DNA from: Chitinophagaceae bacterium
GTDB taxonomy: Bacteria; Bacteroidota; Bacteroidia; Chitinophagales; Chitinophagaceae
Length of the DNA stretch: 64,000 bases
Direction of reading: 5' to 3'
NCBI GenBank assembly: GCA_017307735.1
Contig: JAFKGR010000005.1
Location: 1 to 64,000, forward strand
Part shown: piece after piece, positions 1 to 10,200 of the stretch
How positions within the stretch are numbered: the first letter of the stretch is position 1
Layout: each line of letters opens with the position of its first letter
The notes under the pieces: generated by a model
What the model was told of the DNA's origin: nothing
Seen by the model: the letters and a program-made list of their open reading frames with translations, nothing else
Database searches by the model: none
Program-made: the position numbers and the translations under genes

Positions 1-286
1 GAGAAGAAAATAAAAATTCCGGGTGGGGGAAGTTCAGCGCGCTGCTTTGCGAAAAAACAAAAAATGGCAGAACAAAACCTTCAAATTCAAAACTTCCCCA
101 AAGTAAAAGTAAAAATTGCTATTCGTTTCCGGGTTTGCGAAATTTGGGAATATTACAACGCGGTTGTCCGCAACCAAATCTTTTTTAATGTCCGTTGTCA
201 TTCAAAGAAATGAATTGATACCCTTTCAATGTCGCATCGAACAAAACCCATGAATTACAAATTGATTATTTCCTACCTTTCATTTG

Positions 287-748
287 ATGGAACGACTTAC
301 CTATTCACAGGCGCTTGGCCGGATACAGAAATATTGTGCCTATCAGGAACGATGCCATTCTGAAGTGAGAGAGAAATTATTTTCCCTGGGGATGAACCAG
401 GAGGAAAGAGAAGAAATTATTTCACATCTGATCGCAAACAATTTTCTCAACGAAGAAAGATTCGCCATCCATTTTGCACGCGGGAAATTCAGGTTGAAAA
501 CCTGGGGCAAACTAAAAATTGAAATGGAACTGAAAAGAAAAGGAGTGAGTGGTTACTGCATCCGGAAAGCATTAAGTCAAATAGATACCGCAGCATACGA
601 AAATACTTTTCTTACACTGGCCGAAAAAAAACGGCAGTCGCTGAAAAGTGAAAAAAACATTTTCATCCGAAACCGTAAAATCAAAAACTTTCTTTTGTCA
701 AAAGGATATGATGCTGGTTTGATTTATTCCTATCTGAAAACCCTCTGA
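287..748 (+). CDS. recX: RecX-family regulatory protein
   Basis: A small, basic, all-helical protein of 153 residues with the RecX pattern of repeated three-helix modules, including the segments SHLIANNFLNEERFA and KRKGVSGYCIRKAL. RecX family members bind RecA filaments and modulate recombination and the SOS response. The ATG at 287 is preferred; a TTG lies one codon upstream. The gene stands alone, with a convergent acyl-CoA synthetase 36 bases downstream. No recA is visible in this window. The length matches the family (about 150 residues). The family call is fairly secure; the partner RecA is inferred. Confidence 0.85.
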   Translation: MERLTYSQALGRIQKYCAYQERCHSEVREKLFSLGMNQEEREEIISHLIANNFLNEERFAIHFARGKFRLKTWGKLKIEMELKRKGVSGYCIRKALSQIDTAAYENTFLTLAEKKRQSLKSEKNIFIRNRKIKNFLLSKGYDAGLIYSYLKTL

Positions 749-784
749 AAAAAGAAAAACAGAAAATCGGTGTTCAGTCAAAAA

Positions 785-2443
785 TTAAATTTCCCCTTTC
801 TGAACTTTGCTCCTGATCAGTTTCTTATCGATTTTGCCCACGCTGGTCTTCGGAATTTCCGTTACAAATTTGAATTCGTCAGGAATTGCCCATTTGCTTA
901 GTTTGCCGGAATCCACATATTGCTGAAGATGCTTTTTTAATTCTTCTCCCGTGACATGAGTCGCATCATTTAAAACCATAATTGCCAAAGGCCGTTCTCC
1001 CCATCTCGCGTCCGGAACACCAATGATAGCGGCTTCTTTAACTCCGGGATAAGCCGATATCAGGCTTTCCAACTCCAATGAAGAAATCCACTCTCCTCCT
1101 GATTTGATAACATCTTTTTTCCGGTCCACAATGATGACTGTATTATTTGGTTCTACTACAGCCATATCGCCTGTGTGCATGTAACCATATTTCCACAACT
1201 CTTCACTTCTTTCTTTTTCCTTGTAATAAGTTTGGGTAAGCCAGGGTGCACGCACCACAATTTCGCCCACTGTTTTTCCATCAAAGGGTAAAAAATTCCC
1301 ATCGTCATCCATCAGTTTTAAATCGACAAAAAGAATGGGCCTGCCGGTCTTAATTCTTTCGGCCACTTCTTCTTCTCTGGTCATTTTCTTTCTGTCTGCT
1401 GTTGACAAATACGGGATTGTCAATACGGGGCATGTTTCAGATAGTCCATACCCGGCGATGATATCGATTCCTAAATCCATGGCTGCGCCGGCAAGGCCTT
1501 TGGGAAGTGCAGACCCGCCAATGATCACGTGGAAAAAAGAAAGATCCGGTTCTTTTACTTTGGGATTGTTTACGAGCATTCCGAGGATGGTGGGGACGCA
1601 ATGAGAAAAAGAAACCCGATGTGTCAATATCAGTTTCATTAGCATTTGGGGTTCATACTGTCCGGGATAAACCTGTTTTAGTCCCAGCATCGTGGCTCCA
1701 TACGGCATTCCCCAGGCATGCACGTGAAACATCGGCGTCAACGGCATATATACATCAGTGGAATGAACCCGCACGGGTGAATCTATGGCGCTCAGCGAAG
1801 CCATTGCTCCGATGGTGTGCAGCACAAGCTGGCGATGGGAAAAACAGACGCCTTTTGGCTGGCCCGTTGTTCCTGTGGTATAAAACAAGGTAGCCATGGT
1901 GTTCTCATCAAAATCGGGAAAGTCATATTCCTCCGGTTGCTCTGCCAATAAATTTTCGTATTCGCCATTGAGAAAATTGATTCCTTCGGGCAATGTATCA
2001 TCATCTTTCATGAGGATACATTTCTCAACGGTCTTTAACCCTGCATGAATCCCGGACAAAAGGGGCAACAATGTTTTGTGACAAAATACTACTTTATCTT
2101 CCGCATGATTCATGGTATATAATGCCTGTTCCGGTGACAACCGGTAATTGATGGTATGCAAAACAGCGCCAACCATCGGTACGGCAAAATAAAGTTCCAG
2201 ATAGCGATGGCTGTCAAATTCGATGACGCCAACCACATCTCCGGGTTTCACTCCGATAGCCGTTAAGGTATGCGCCAATTGTGCAATGCGTTTATTCAAC
2301 TTCCGGTAATTCATTTTTACCAGGTCGCGGTAAATGATTTCCCTGTCTGGTTCAAAAGTCAGTGACTGTTTGAGAATCGATTTAATCAATAACGGCGGAT
2401 TGTAGGCAGCATCTGTAGCTTCTATCAAACGGGTTGAAATCAT
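785..2443 (-). CDS. AMP-forming acyl-CoA synthetase (fatty-acid CoA ligase type)
   Basis: An adenylate-forming enzyme of 552 residues that would activate a carboxylic acid with ATP and CoA through an acyl-AMP intermediate. The ATP-binding loop YTTGTTGQPKG is at residues 188-198. It is followed by the GYGLSETCP motif near 335, the HTGD motif near 423 and the C-terminal lysine region PKTSVGKIDKK. Length and motif order fit the long/medium-chain acyl-CoA synthetase group. There is no signal peptide, so it is cytoplasmic. The chain length of the substrate cannot be read from the sequence. It is monocistronic and converges on recX. Confidence 0.88.
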   Translation of the reverse strand: MISTRLIEATDAAYNPPLLIKSILKQSLTFEPDREIIYRDLVKMNYRKLNKRIAQLAHTLTAIGVKPGDVVGVIEFDSHRYLELYFAVPMVGAVLHTINYRLSPEQALYTMNHAEDKVVFCHKTLLPLLSGIHAGLKTVEKCILMKDDDTLPEGINFLNGEYENLLAEQPEEYDFPDFDENTMATLFYTTGTTGQPKGVCFSHRQLVLHTIGAMASLSAIDSPVRVHSTDVYMPLTPMFHVHAWGMPYGATMLGLKQVYPGQYEPQMLMKLILTHRVSFSHCVPTILGMLVNNPKVKEPDLSFFHVIIGGSALPKGLAGAAMDLGIDIIAGYGLSETCPVLTIPYLSTADRKKMTREEEVAERIKTGRPILFVDLKLMDDDGNFLPFDGKTVGEIVVRAPWLTQTYYKEKERSEELWKYGYMHTGDMAVVEPNNTVIIVDRKKDVIKSGGEWISSLELESLISAYPGVKEAAIIGVPDARWGERPLAIMVLNDATHVTGEELKKHLQQYVDSGKLSKWAIPDEFKFVTEIPKTSVGKIDKKLIRSKVQKGEI

Positions 2444-2676
2444 TTTTTCTAAAAATTAAAGTTGAAAAATATATTCCTTTAAAGATAGAAAACTTCAGTA
2501 ATCAAAAATGAGTATAAACTGTTTTGATACGTTGTAATAGAATTGCTGGTTCAATTTAATTATTAATTCTCATCACTGATTTCTCTGAATAAGGTTCATG
2601 AAATCTATTTATTTGAGAAAGAGAATTGCATTAAGGGTAAATCCCAACATCGAATATCAGGAATCAACACAGTAGC

Positions 2677-3069
2677 CTAATCAATTTTCAATTCAACGGC
2701 CGGGTCCCAGAATAATTTTTGAAAATCAACTACCACATCATCCTTTACTTTGATTTTCTCTTTTTCCAGCAATTCCTGCATCCGGGTGGGTGTTGCAAAA
2801 TGGGCTTTGCCGGTAAGCATTCCATTCCGGTTGATAACCCGGTGAGCAGGTATTTTTTCTGTAGAGAAATGAGATCCGTTCAAAGCCCAGCCCACCATTC
2901 GCGAAGACATTTTGGTTCCGAGATATTTTGCAATTGCCCCGTAAGAAGTTACCCTTCCTCTTGGGATCAATTTTACAACCTCATACACATCTTCATAAAA
3001 TGAATTATGTTTTCGCGGATCGCGGGGCTTTTCATTTTCAGGAGAATCAGGCTTTTTCATACGTCGCAT
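2677..3069 (-). CDS. Alkyltransferase-like (ATL) DNA-binding protein, MGMT family without catalytic Cys
   Basis: A 130-residue protein equivalent to the DNA-binding domain of O6-alkylguanine-DNA alkyltransferase. The winged-helix segment IPRGRVTSYGAIAKYLG is present, and the active-site segment reads IPAHRVINRNG, with Ala where the repair enzyme has Cys. ATL proteins cannot transfer the alkyl group; they bind O6-alkylguanine, flip it out and hand the lesion to nucleotide excision repair. The reading frame overlaps the end of trmB by 23 bases, so the two genes are probably translationally coupled. A second ATG three codons inside is an alternative start. Confidence 0.85.
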   Translation of the reverse strand: MRRMKKPDSPENEKPRDPRKHNSFYEDVYEVVKLIPRGRVTSYGAIAKYLGTKMSSRMVGWALNGSHFSTEKIPAHRVINRNGMLTGKAHFATPTRMQELLEKEKIKVKDDVVVDFQKLFWDPAVELKID

Positions 3070-3760
3070 ATTTTTCTTTCAGATACCGGTAAAATTCCTT
3101 GTCATCGTCCTTCAGATTTTCCGGCAATGAAAATTTCAGATAAAAAATTTTATTGCTTTTGGAAATATCCAGGCTTTCATAATATGTTTTTATCAATAAA
3201 TCTTCCGGGATTTTCGTTTGTGCATACACGTCAGCAATGTCGGATGCCACATTAAGCCCATACCAGCCGATCACTTCTTTTGTAAAATTGTACAAATCCG
3301 GAGAATCGGTTTTCAAATGAATGACGCCATCTTTTTTTAAAATTTTCCGGTATTCTCTCAAAAATCTCGGAAAAGTCAATCTCTTTTTTGCCCTTGATAT
3401 TTGCAATTGCGGATCGGGAAATGTCAACCAGATTTCATCCACTTCATCCTTGTCAAAATAACCGGCGATCATTTCAATCTGGGTGCGGAGGAAAACTGCG
3501 TTTTTCAAATTCTTTTTAAGCGCGTAGGTTGCTCCTTTCCAGAGCCGGTTTCCTTTAAGATCCACCCCGATAAAATTCTGTCCGGGATATTTTTCAGCAA
3601 GGGCAATCGTGTATTCTCCCTTTCCACATGCGAGTTCAAGCACAACCGGATTTTGATTTTCAAAAACCGTATGCCATTTCCCTTTGATGTTTTCAGGATA
3701 CTGAAAAACGTTGGGATAGGTGGCTATTTCAGCAAATCTTTTTAATTTCTTGTGCGCCAT
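3047..3760 (-). CDS. trmB: tRNA (guanine-N7-)-methyltransferase
   Basis: A SAM-dependent methyltransferase of 237 residues that makes m7G46 in the variable loop of tRNA. The SAM motif LELACGKGEY lies at residues 41-50, the acidic GVDLKGNR strand at 65-72 and the family motif TFPDPQ at 113-118. The C-terminal part carries the DISKSNKIFYLKF-type region typical of bacterial TrmB. It is the first gene of a two-gene unit with the ATL protein, whose start lies inside the trmB 3' end. Confidence 0.92.
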   Translation of the reverse strand: MAHKKLKRFAEIATYPNVFQYPENIKGKWHTVFENQNPVVLELACGKGEYTIALAEKYPGQNFIGVDLKGNRLWKGATYALKKNLKNAVFLRTQIEMIAGYFDKDEVDEIWLTFPDPQLQISRAKKRLTFPRFLREYRKILKKDGVIHLKTDSPDLYNFTKEVIGWYGLNVASDIADVYAQTKIPEDLLIKTYYESLDISKSNKIFYLKFSLPENLKDDDKEFYRYLKEKYATYEKA

Positions 3761-3823
3761 CCGGCAAAATTAAACAGAACAAGGAATACAGAACGGTTAA
3801 TCGCCCTGTGCACAAAAAAGATA

Positions 3824-4255
3824 TCAATGGTTTTTCATTTGCACAGAAACCATTTCAGCCAAATCACTTTTTCTCTGAACCAGTTTTTCTGTCGATTCAA
3901 ATTTCTGATCGGACTGATCTTTGCTTTGTAATTGCATCACTCTCTTTTTTAAATCAGATTCGGCTTTGGAAGCGCAACTGATAAGAATCAACAAGGATAT
4001 ATTTCTGCATTCCCTGGCAGAATAATTCCGGAATTCTTTTCTGTTTGTGATTGCTCCAAATAAGCTGTCGTAATTGATATGTCTTTTATCCAGCGAAGAA
4101 GCAGATTCCTCAATAAAATTTGCCACATGCCCCGGAAATTTTTTAATTGAACTTTGATAAAATGCAGTGGCTTCTGAAGGCAGGGTATGACTGATCTGAG
4201 CGGCCATTGCCAGGGAAAGAAGTTCAAAAAATAAAATCAGGAAGCAATTTTTCAT
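3824..4255 (-). CDS. Secreted protein of unknown function
   Basis: A 143-residue protein with a clear N-terminal signal peptide (MKNCFLILFFELLSLAMAAQ, likely cleavage near residue 19). The remainder is polar and predicted helical, with two or three Cys in mid-sequence and a Lys/Gln-rich end. I recognise no family. It is single and co-oriented with trmB but separated from it by 63 bases. Codon use is like the neighbours. It is probably a real periplasmic or exported protein because the signal peptide is well formed. Confidence 0.55.
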   Translation of the reverse strand: MKNCFLILFFELLSLAMAAQISHTLPSEATAFYQSSIKKFPGHVANFIEESASSLDKRHINYDSLFGAITNRKEFRNYSARECRNISLLILISCASKAESDLKKRVMQLQSKDQSDQKFESTEKLVQRKSDLAEMVSVQMKNH

Positions 4256-4522
4256 ACCGGTTTTTTTTATAAAAAATCAACCTTTTATTTAAAACGATTT
4301 TTATTGTTTAAAATTGAATTTTTATTCCTTCTTTTTTCTTCCCATCATTAATTGATTATTTCTCAGCAAAAAAGTTTTTTCTTCTTCCGGAAATCAGGGT
4401 AAAAACTGCATTCATTTGCCGGGGAAATACGATTTATTAACAGGTGGGAACATCATCGAAAAAGTAAGTTGCCGCAATAATCATTCAATGAAGTAATGGT
4501 TCAACCGCAATATCTTTGGCCA

Positions 4523-5371
4523 ATGATTCAAATCGGAAAATTCAATAAACTGAAAGTTATCAGGGAAAAGCCTGCCGGCCTTTACCTGGAAGGAACTACC
4601 GAAGGGATTCTCCTGCCGAAAAGATTTGTTCCCGAAGGAACAAAAATTGGTGATGAAATAAATGTTTTTCTTTATCACGACAGTGAAGACAGGATCATTG
4701 CCACCACACAAATTCCAAAAGGGCAACTGGATGATATCGTCCTTCTCAAAGCCGTTTCCATTATTTCTTTCGGAGCTTTTCTTGATATGGGATTGATGAA
4801 AGACTTATTCATTCCCAAAGCAAATATGAGAAGTCATGTGAGAAAGGGTGGCGAGTATCTGGTAAGGATCATCCTGGATACAAAAACAGGAAAGCTGAGT
4901 GCGACAGAATATTTCGAAACCTCGCTGAATAATGACGAAATAGAATTCAAAGAATTGGATGAAGTGCAGTTAACTGTTTACCGGAAAACACAAATCGGAT
5001 ATGAAATGATCATCAACAACCATCACCGAGGTATTTTACACTTTAACGAAGTTTATCGTCCGATCAAAATCGGGGATCATTTTCCGGGTTTTATAAAAAA
5101 GATTTTTAAAAGTGAAAAAACCGGAGAAACTTTGATAGATGTGGTTGCCGGAGAACACGGATATGAAAGGGTGGGCGATGAGTCGCAAAAAATTCTGCAA
5201 CTTCTCAAAGACAACAGAGGCTATCTCCCTTATTTTGACAAATCCACTCCTGAAGAGATTTATTCTTTTTTTCAAATGAGTAAAAAAACCTTTAAAATGG
5301 CCATTGGAAAATTGTACAAAGAGAAAAAGATCATCCTTGAAAAAACAGGAATCTCTTTATTGGCACAGTAA
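4523..5371 (+). CDS. CvfB-like S1 RNA-binding protein
   Basis: A 282-residue protein beginning MIQIGKFNKLKV, the usual start of the CvfB/YitL family. Repeated S1-type OB folds follow, for example VSIISFGAFLDMGLMKDLFIP near residue 75 and the strand ETLIDVVAGEHGYERVG near 205. A C-terminal winged helix (TPEEIYSFFQMSKKTFKMAIGKLYKEKKI) ends it. Family members bind RNA and affect virulence or translation factors in Firmicutes; the Bacteroidota role is not established. An ATG nine codons upstream (4496) is possible, but the chosen start matches the family start. Confidence 0.85.
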   Translation: MIQIGKFNKLKVIREKPAGLYLEGTTEGILLPKRFVPEGTKIGDEINVFLYHDSEDRIIATTQIPKGQLDDIVLLKAVSIISFGAFLDMGLMKDLFIPKANMRSHVRKGGEYLVRIILDTKTGKLSATEYFETSLNNDEIEFKELDEVQLTVYRKTQIGYEMIINNHHRGILHFNEVYRPIKIGDHFPGFIKKIFKSEKTGETLIDVVAGEHGYERVGDESQKILQLLKDNRGYLPYFDKSTPEEIYSFFQMSKKTFKMAIGKLYKEKKIILEKTGISLLAQ

Positions 5372-5431
5372 AATCTGCATGAAAAACTTTTCGTATCACC
5401 ATTCATAAAATTTCTCAGGAACCAGAGCGGT

Positions 5432-5464
5432 TTTGTTTTATATTCATCCGCTCATTTACATTCT
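5432..5464 (+). promoter_or_regulatory. Candidate Bacteroidota-type promoter of the M28 peptidase gene
   Basis: A TTTG at 5432-5435 and a TACATTCT at 5457-5464 are separated by 21 bases. This resembles the -33 TTTG / -7 TAnnTTTG promoter of Bacteroidota, with the last two -7 positions mismatched. It sits 16 bases before the ATG. The call rests on pattern only. Confidence 0.3.
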
Positions 5465-5479
5465 AAAACTAATACCCGT

Positions 5480-7048
5480 ATGCGTAGAATTTACTTCTTA
5501 TGCTGGATTCTTATTTTGCCGGCTTTTTTATGGGCACAAGATCCTGCAGTACTTCAAAAAATCCGTGATGAAGGATTGAATCATTCACAAGTAATGGACA
5601 TCGCTTTTCAACTGACCGAAGTCAGTGGTCCACGCCTGACCGTAAGTCCCGGATACAATCGGGCATCCAACTACAGTGTTGAACAAATGAAAAAATGGGG
5701 GCTGACCAATGTCCGGCGCGATGTGTGGGGCGATTTTGGCAAAGGATGGGAATTGAAAAAATCTTATGCAGCCATGACAGCTCCCTGGTACAAACCGCTG
5801 ATGGTTTTTCCAAAAGCCTGGACAGAAGGTACCAACGGGCTGGAAAAATCCTCCGTCATTTTGATTGATGCCAGAGACAGCGCAGAATTGGTGAACAGAT
5901 ACAAAGGAAAACTCAAAGGGAAAATCCTGATCATGGATCACCCGACAAACTTCACTCCCAAAGAAGGGTCCGACATGACGAGGTGGACCGATGCACAACT
6001 GGATTCAATGGCCAATATTCATTTAACAGCGCCTGATACCGCCGCAATGAATGCAAGGCGCCGCAGATTTTTTAACCCTGAATTTATGAGGGCACGCAGA
6101 ATGTCAGCACTCCTTAATGAAATGGCAAAAAATGAAAGAGCCGTCGCCATTCTCTCTTCTTCTGCAAGAAACAATGAAGGAACCATTTTTGTTCAGGGTG
6201 GCGGTTCTTATAAAGTCGCCGATCCGGCCAACTTTCTTGACCTCGCCACATCGGCTGAAGATTTCGATATGATTCTTCGTTTGGTAAAACACAACATCCC
6301 TGTTGAAATAGAAGCTGACGTAGCCACTCGGTTTTATACTGATGATACCAAAGGGTACAATGTCATCGGCGAAATAAAAGGAACAGATCCAAAGCTGAAA
6401 GATGAAGTGGTTATGCTGGGCGGGCATCTCGATTCATGGCAGGGCGCTACCGGGGCCACAGATAATGCTGCCGGTTCAGCAGTGATGATGGAAGCCGTGC
6501 GCATATTGAAAACATTGGGCATTCAGCCCCGGCGCACCATTCGAATTGCGCTTTGGAACGGAGAAGAGCAAGGTATTTTCGGATCTCGTGAATATGTGAA
6601 AAAAACTTTTGGCGACAGAGCAACCATGCAACTCAAACAACCGGCACACCAAAACTTTGATGTGTATTTCAACCTCGACAATGGCAGCGGCAGGATACGC
6701 GGCATCTATCTCCAGGAAAATGAAGCAGCGCGAAGTATCTTAAGTCAGTGGATGTCTCCGTTCAAAGATTTAGGCGCAACTACCATGACGATAAGCAATA
6801 CCGGAGGTACGGATCATCTTTCGTTTGACGCTGTCGGATTACCGGGATTTCAATTCATTCAGGACGATATTGAATATGAAACCAGAACCCATCACAGCAA
6901 TATGGACAGTTATGATCACCTTGTTCCCGATGATTTAAAGCAGGCCGCAACCATTTTGGCGGGTATGGTTTATCAGGCAGCCATGAGCGATCAGAAAGTT
7001 CCAAGAAAAGAATTACCGAAGGCTCAGGCTCAAAGATCATTCTTTTAA
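5480..7048 (+). CDS. Secreted M28-family zinc metallopeptidase
   Basis: A 522-residue protein with a signal peptide (residues 1-20, ending LWAQ). A protease-associated insert occupies roughly 110-280 and an M28 aminopeptidase domain follows. The co-catalytic zinc ligands are visible: GGHLDSW (H316), GATDNAAG (D328), the catalytic pair in NGEEQG (E362/E363), D400 in NLDNG and a His in the THHSNMD segment (471-472). It would cleave N-terminal residues from peptides in the periplasm or outside the cell. It stands in front of the co-oriented tricorn protease, another peptide-degrading enzyme, but a strong hairpin separates the two. Confidence 0.9.
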   Translation: MRRIYFLCWILILPAFLWAQDPAVLQKIRDEGLNHSQVMDIAFQLTEVSGPRLTVSPGYNRASNYSVEQMKKWGLTNVRRDVWGDFGKGWELKKSYAAMTAPWYKPLMVFPKAWTEGTNGLEKSSVILIDARDSAELVNRYKGKLKGKILIMDHPTNFTPKEGSDMTRWTDAQLDSMANIHLTAPDTAAMNARRRRFFNPEFMRARRMSALLNEMAKNERAVAILSSSARNNEGTIFVQGGGSYKVADPANFLDLATSAEDFDMILRLVKHNIPVEIEADVATRFYTDDTKGYNVIGEIKGTDPKLKDEVVMLGGHLDSWQGATGATDNAAGSAVMMEAVRILKTLGIQPRRTIRIALWNGEEQGIFGSREYVKKTFGDRATMQLKQPAHQNFDVYFNLDNGSGRIRGIYLQENEAARSILSQWMSPFKDLGATTMTISNTGGTDHLSFDAVGLPGFQFIQDDIEYETRTHHSNMDSYDHLVPDDLKQAATILAGMVYQAAMSDQKVPRKELPKAQAQRSFF

Positions 7049-7059
7049 AGTCCGGTTGA

Positions 7060-7112
7060 TCAATGTACAGAACAGCTTTTCAACTTTACTATTTCACTAT
7101 TCTGTACATTGA
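7060..7112 (+). terminator. Long-stem inverted repeat after the M28 gene, probable terminator
   Basis: A perfect 13-bp inverted repeat (arms 7060-7072 and 7100-7112) encloses a 27-base loop and is followed by a T-rich stretch. It lies 12 bases after the M28 stop codon. It probably ends that transcript, though the large loop is unusual for a simple terminator. Confidence 0.55.
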
Positions 7113-7272
7113 ATTCATTTTTTAAATCTTTTCAACCGATGCTAAAAAAACTCATTTGCCTATTAAATAAATATTCTTTAAAAAAGAAACATTTTATGAG
7201 CGGTAATCATTTTCCAACTAAGGGAAATATTTTTGACGCTCTGATTATTCATCAAAAAAATCACCAGTCTTT

Positions 7273-10200
7273 ATGAGAAAACTCATATTCCTTTTGTGTT
7301 TTGTGTTTCTTGCATTTTACACAAACGCCCAGACGGATCCTTTATGGCTCCGTTATCCGGCCATCTCTCCCGACGGAAATTTCGTTGCCTTCAGTTACCG
7401 GGGAGATATTTATAAAGTTTCATCCAAAGGCGGGACGGCCGTTCCGCTCACTATTCACCCGGCCTATGATTTCAGGCCTGTATGGAGCCGCGATGGTAAA
7501 TGGATTGCTTTCGCAAGCGACCGCTATGGAAACTTTGATGTGTATCTCGTTTCGGCAAATGGCGGTGAGCCATTGCGCCTGACCTACAACTCAGCAAACG
7601 ATTTACCTGTTGATTTTTCGCCCGACGGCGCCAAAGTAATTTTTACAACTAACCGTCATGATCAGGCACAATCGGCTCGTTTTCCGGTGGACGGTGTTTT
7701 TCAGAAATTGTATGAAGTTTCTGTAAAAGGGGGAAGAAGCATTATGATCAATGAAGCCGGAACTAATTATGCCAAATACAGCCCCGATGGAAGCCAGATT
7801 ATTTTTGAAGACATCAAAGGTTTTGAAGATGCATGGCGCAAGCATCATACTTCATCCATTGCCCGTGACATCTGGTTGTACCAGACAAAAACAAACACTT
7901 ATTCTAAACTAACCACTTTTGACGGTGAAGACCGCGAACCTGTTTTCAGCCGTGATGGCAAAAACTTTTACTGGCTCAATGAAGAAAGCGGTTCATTCAA
8001 TGTGGCTGTAAAACCTGTCAATGGCGGCGCGGAAAAACAACTGACTCATTTCAAAACCAATCCTGTAAGGCATCTCAGCATTTCAAACAACAATACGATT
8101 TGCTTTACCTATGATGGTTCCATCTACACAATGGCAGATGGCGGCCAGCCTCAAAAACTGAAACTCGATATTCTCACGGAAAATAACAATACAAACAGCG
8201 AAGTGCAGAATGTTACTTCAGGAGGCGACATGCAACTTTCACCGGATGGGAAACAAGTGGCTTTTGTCTTCCGCGGAGAAATATTTGTGACTTCCGTTGA
8301 AGGGCATTTTACAAAACGGATTACCAACACTCCTTTTCAGGAACGTTCCGTTTCTTTTTCAAAAGACGGGCGCACACTGTACTATGCCGCAGAACATGAA
8401 GGTTCCGGATGGGATATTATGAAAACCTCCATCGAACGAAAAGAAGAACCTTACTTTTTTAATGCAACAGTTTTAAAAACAGAAAAAGTCATTCAAACAG
8501 ATTTGGATGAATTCCAACCCGACGTTTCTCCCGATGGAAAAAAGATAGCCTATCTCGAAGAAAGAAATACACTGAAAGTTTATGATTTGGGAACAGGCAA
8601 AACGACAACGATTGTTCCGAAGGGCCAAAACTTTTCTTACGCTGACGGCGATCAGAATTTTACCTGGAGCCCTGATAGCAAATATCTCGCTGTGGAAGAT
8701 TCTCGTGGATATTATGGCGCAGACGGTGTGACCGTTTTTGATGTGAACAATCCGGGAAATGGAACTGATGTGGTCAATTCAGGATTTTCGGCAGGAAACA
8801 TGCAATGGGGCCTCGGCGGGAAGGCTCTGCTCTTTGCAAATTCAAAATACGGTAAACTTCCGCTGGCTGTTCAGGGCGCAAGGGAAGTGGATATTTTTGC
8901 CACATTTTTTGACAAAGATGCCTACGACCAATTTAAACTGAGCAAGGATGAATTCGATTTGTTGAAAAATGAAAAGGACACTTCCAAAGGAAAGGGCAAA
9001 GACTCTTCTCTGAACAAGAAAACCAATGAACCTCTCAAAATGGATTTCAGCGATCTGGACAGCCGTGTGGTAAGGATTACACCCGGCTCGATCAATTTGT
9101 CGTCTTATGCACTTTCGCAGAAAGGAGATAAGTTGTTTGTCCTCGCCAAATTTGAAAAGGGATATGATTTGTGGGAAATAGACCCCCGAACAAAAGAAAT
9201 GAAATCCATCGCAAAACTGGGTGCCGGGTTTGCCAGCATGCAGCAAAGCAATGATGGTAAATTTTTACTGGTACAGGCCAACGGCAAGCTTTCCAAAGTG
9301 GACGAAAGCACGGGAAAACTTACACCCATTGACATCAACAGTGAAATGATAGTGAACGGTGCCGCCGAAAGAGATTACATCTTCCACCATGCATGGAGAC
9401 AGGTTTCAAAAAAACTTTACGACCCCAATCTCCGCGGTATCGATTGGAAAGGTTATGAAAAAATCTATGAAAAATTTCTTCCCTACATCAACAACAATTA
9501 TGACTTCCGCGAATTGCTCAGCGAAATACTCGGCGAGTTGAATGTATCACATACCGGCGGCAGATATCGTCCGCAATTTAAAAATCCGGATGAAACTGCT
9601 GCACTCGGTTTATTGTTTGATGATTCAAAAGGCGGCAACGGATTGCTGATTCAGGAGGTGATTGCAGGCGGGCCCTTGGACAGGGCTGATTCAAAGATTC
9701 GCGCCGGCCAGACGATTACAGCCATTGATGGCAATGCGATTACCGCTGATGTGGACTGGGCAAAATTCCTGAACAGAAAAAAAGGTTTGAATGTCTTGCT
9801 TACTTTGCGAGACGCATCAGGAAAAACTTTTGATGAAGTGGTTCAGCCAATTTCTTCAGGTGAAGAAAATGCATTGCTCTACAAACGCTGGACAAAGAAG
9901 ATGGAGGACATGGTGAATAAACTCAGCGGGGGAAAAGTAGGTTATGTACACGTACAGGCCATGAACGATGCAAGTTACCGCAATGTATATGATGCCGTAT
10001 TGGGGAAGAACAAAAACAAAGAAGCCCTGATTGTGGATACAAGATTTAACGGAGGCGGATGGTTGCATGAAGATCTGAGCACATTCCTTTCAGGAAAGCT
10101 GTGGGCAAAATTTGTACCCTATGGAGTGCAGCCCATCGGTGGAGGTGAACCTGCCAACAAATGGGACAAACCGAGTTGTGTTTTGATGAATGAAGCCAAC

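Noticed and set aside
64..213. A 49-codon plus-strand frame starting MAEQNLQIQNFPK
   Set aside because: It has no recognisable family or partner and no convincing ribosome binding site. The first 286 bases of the window hold no gene I can support.
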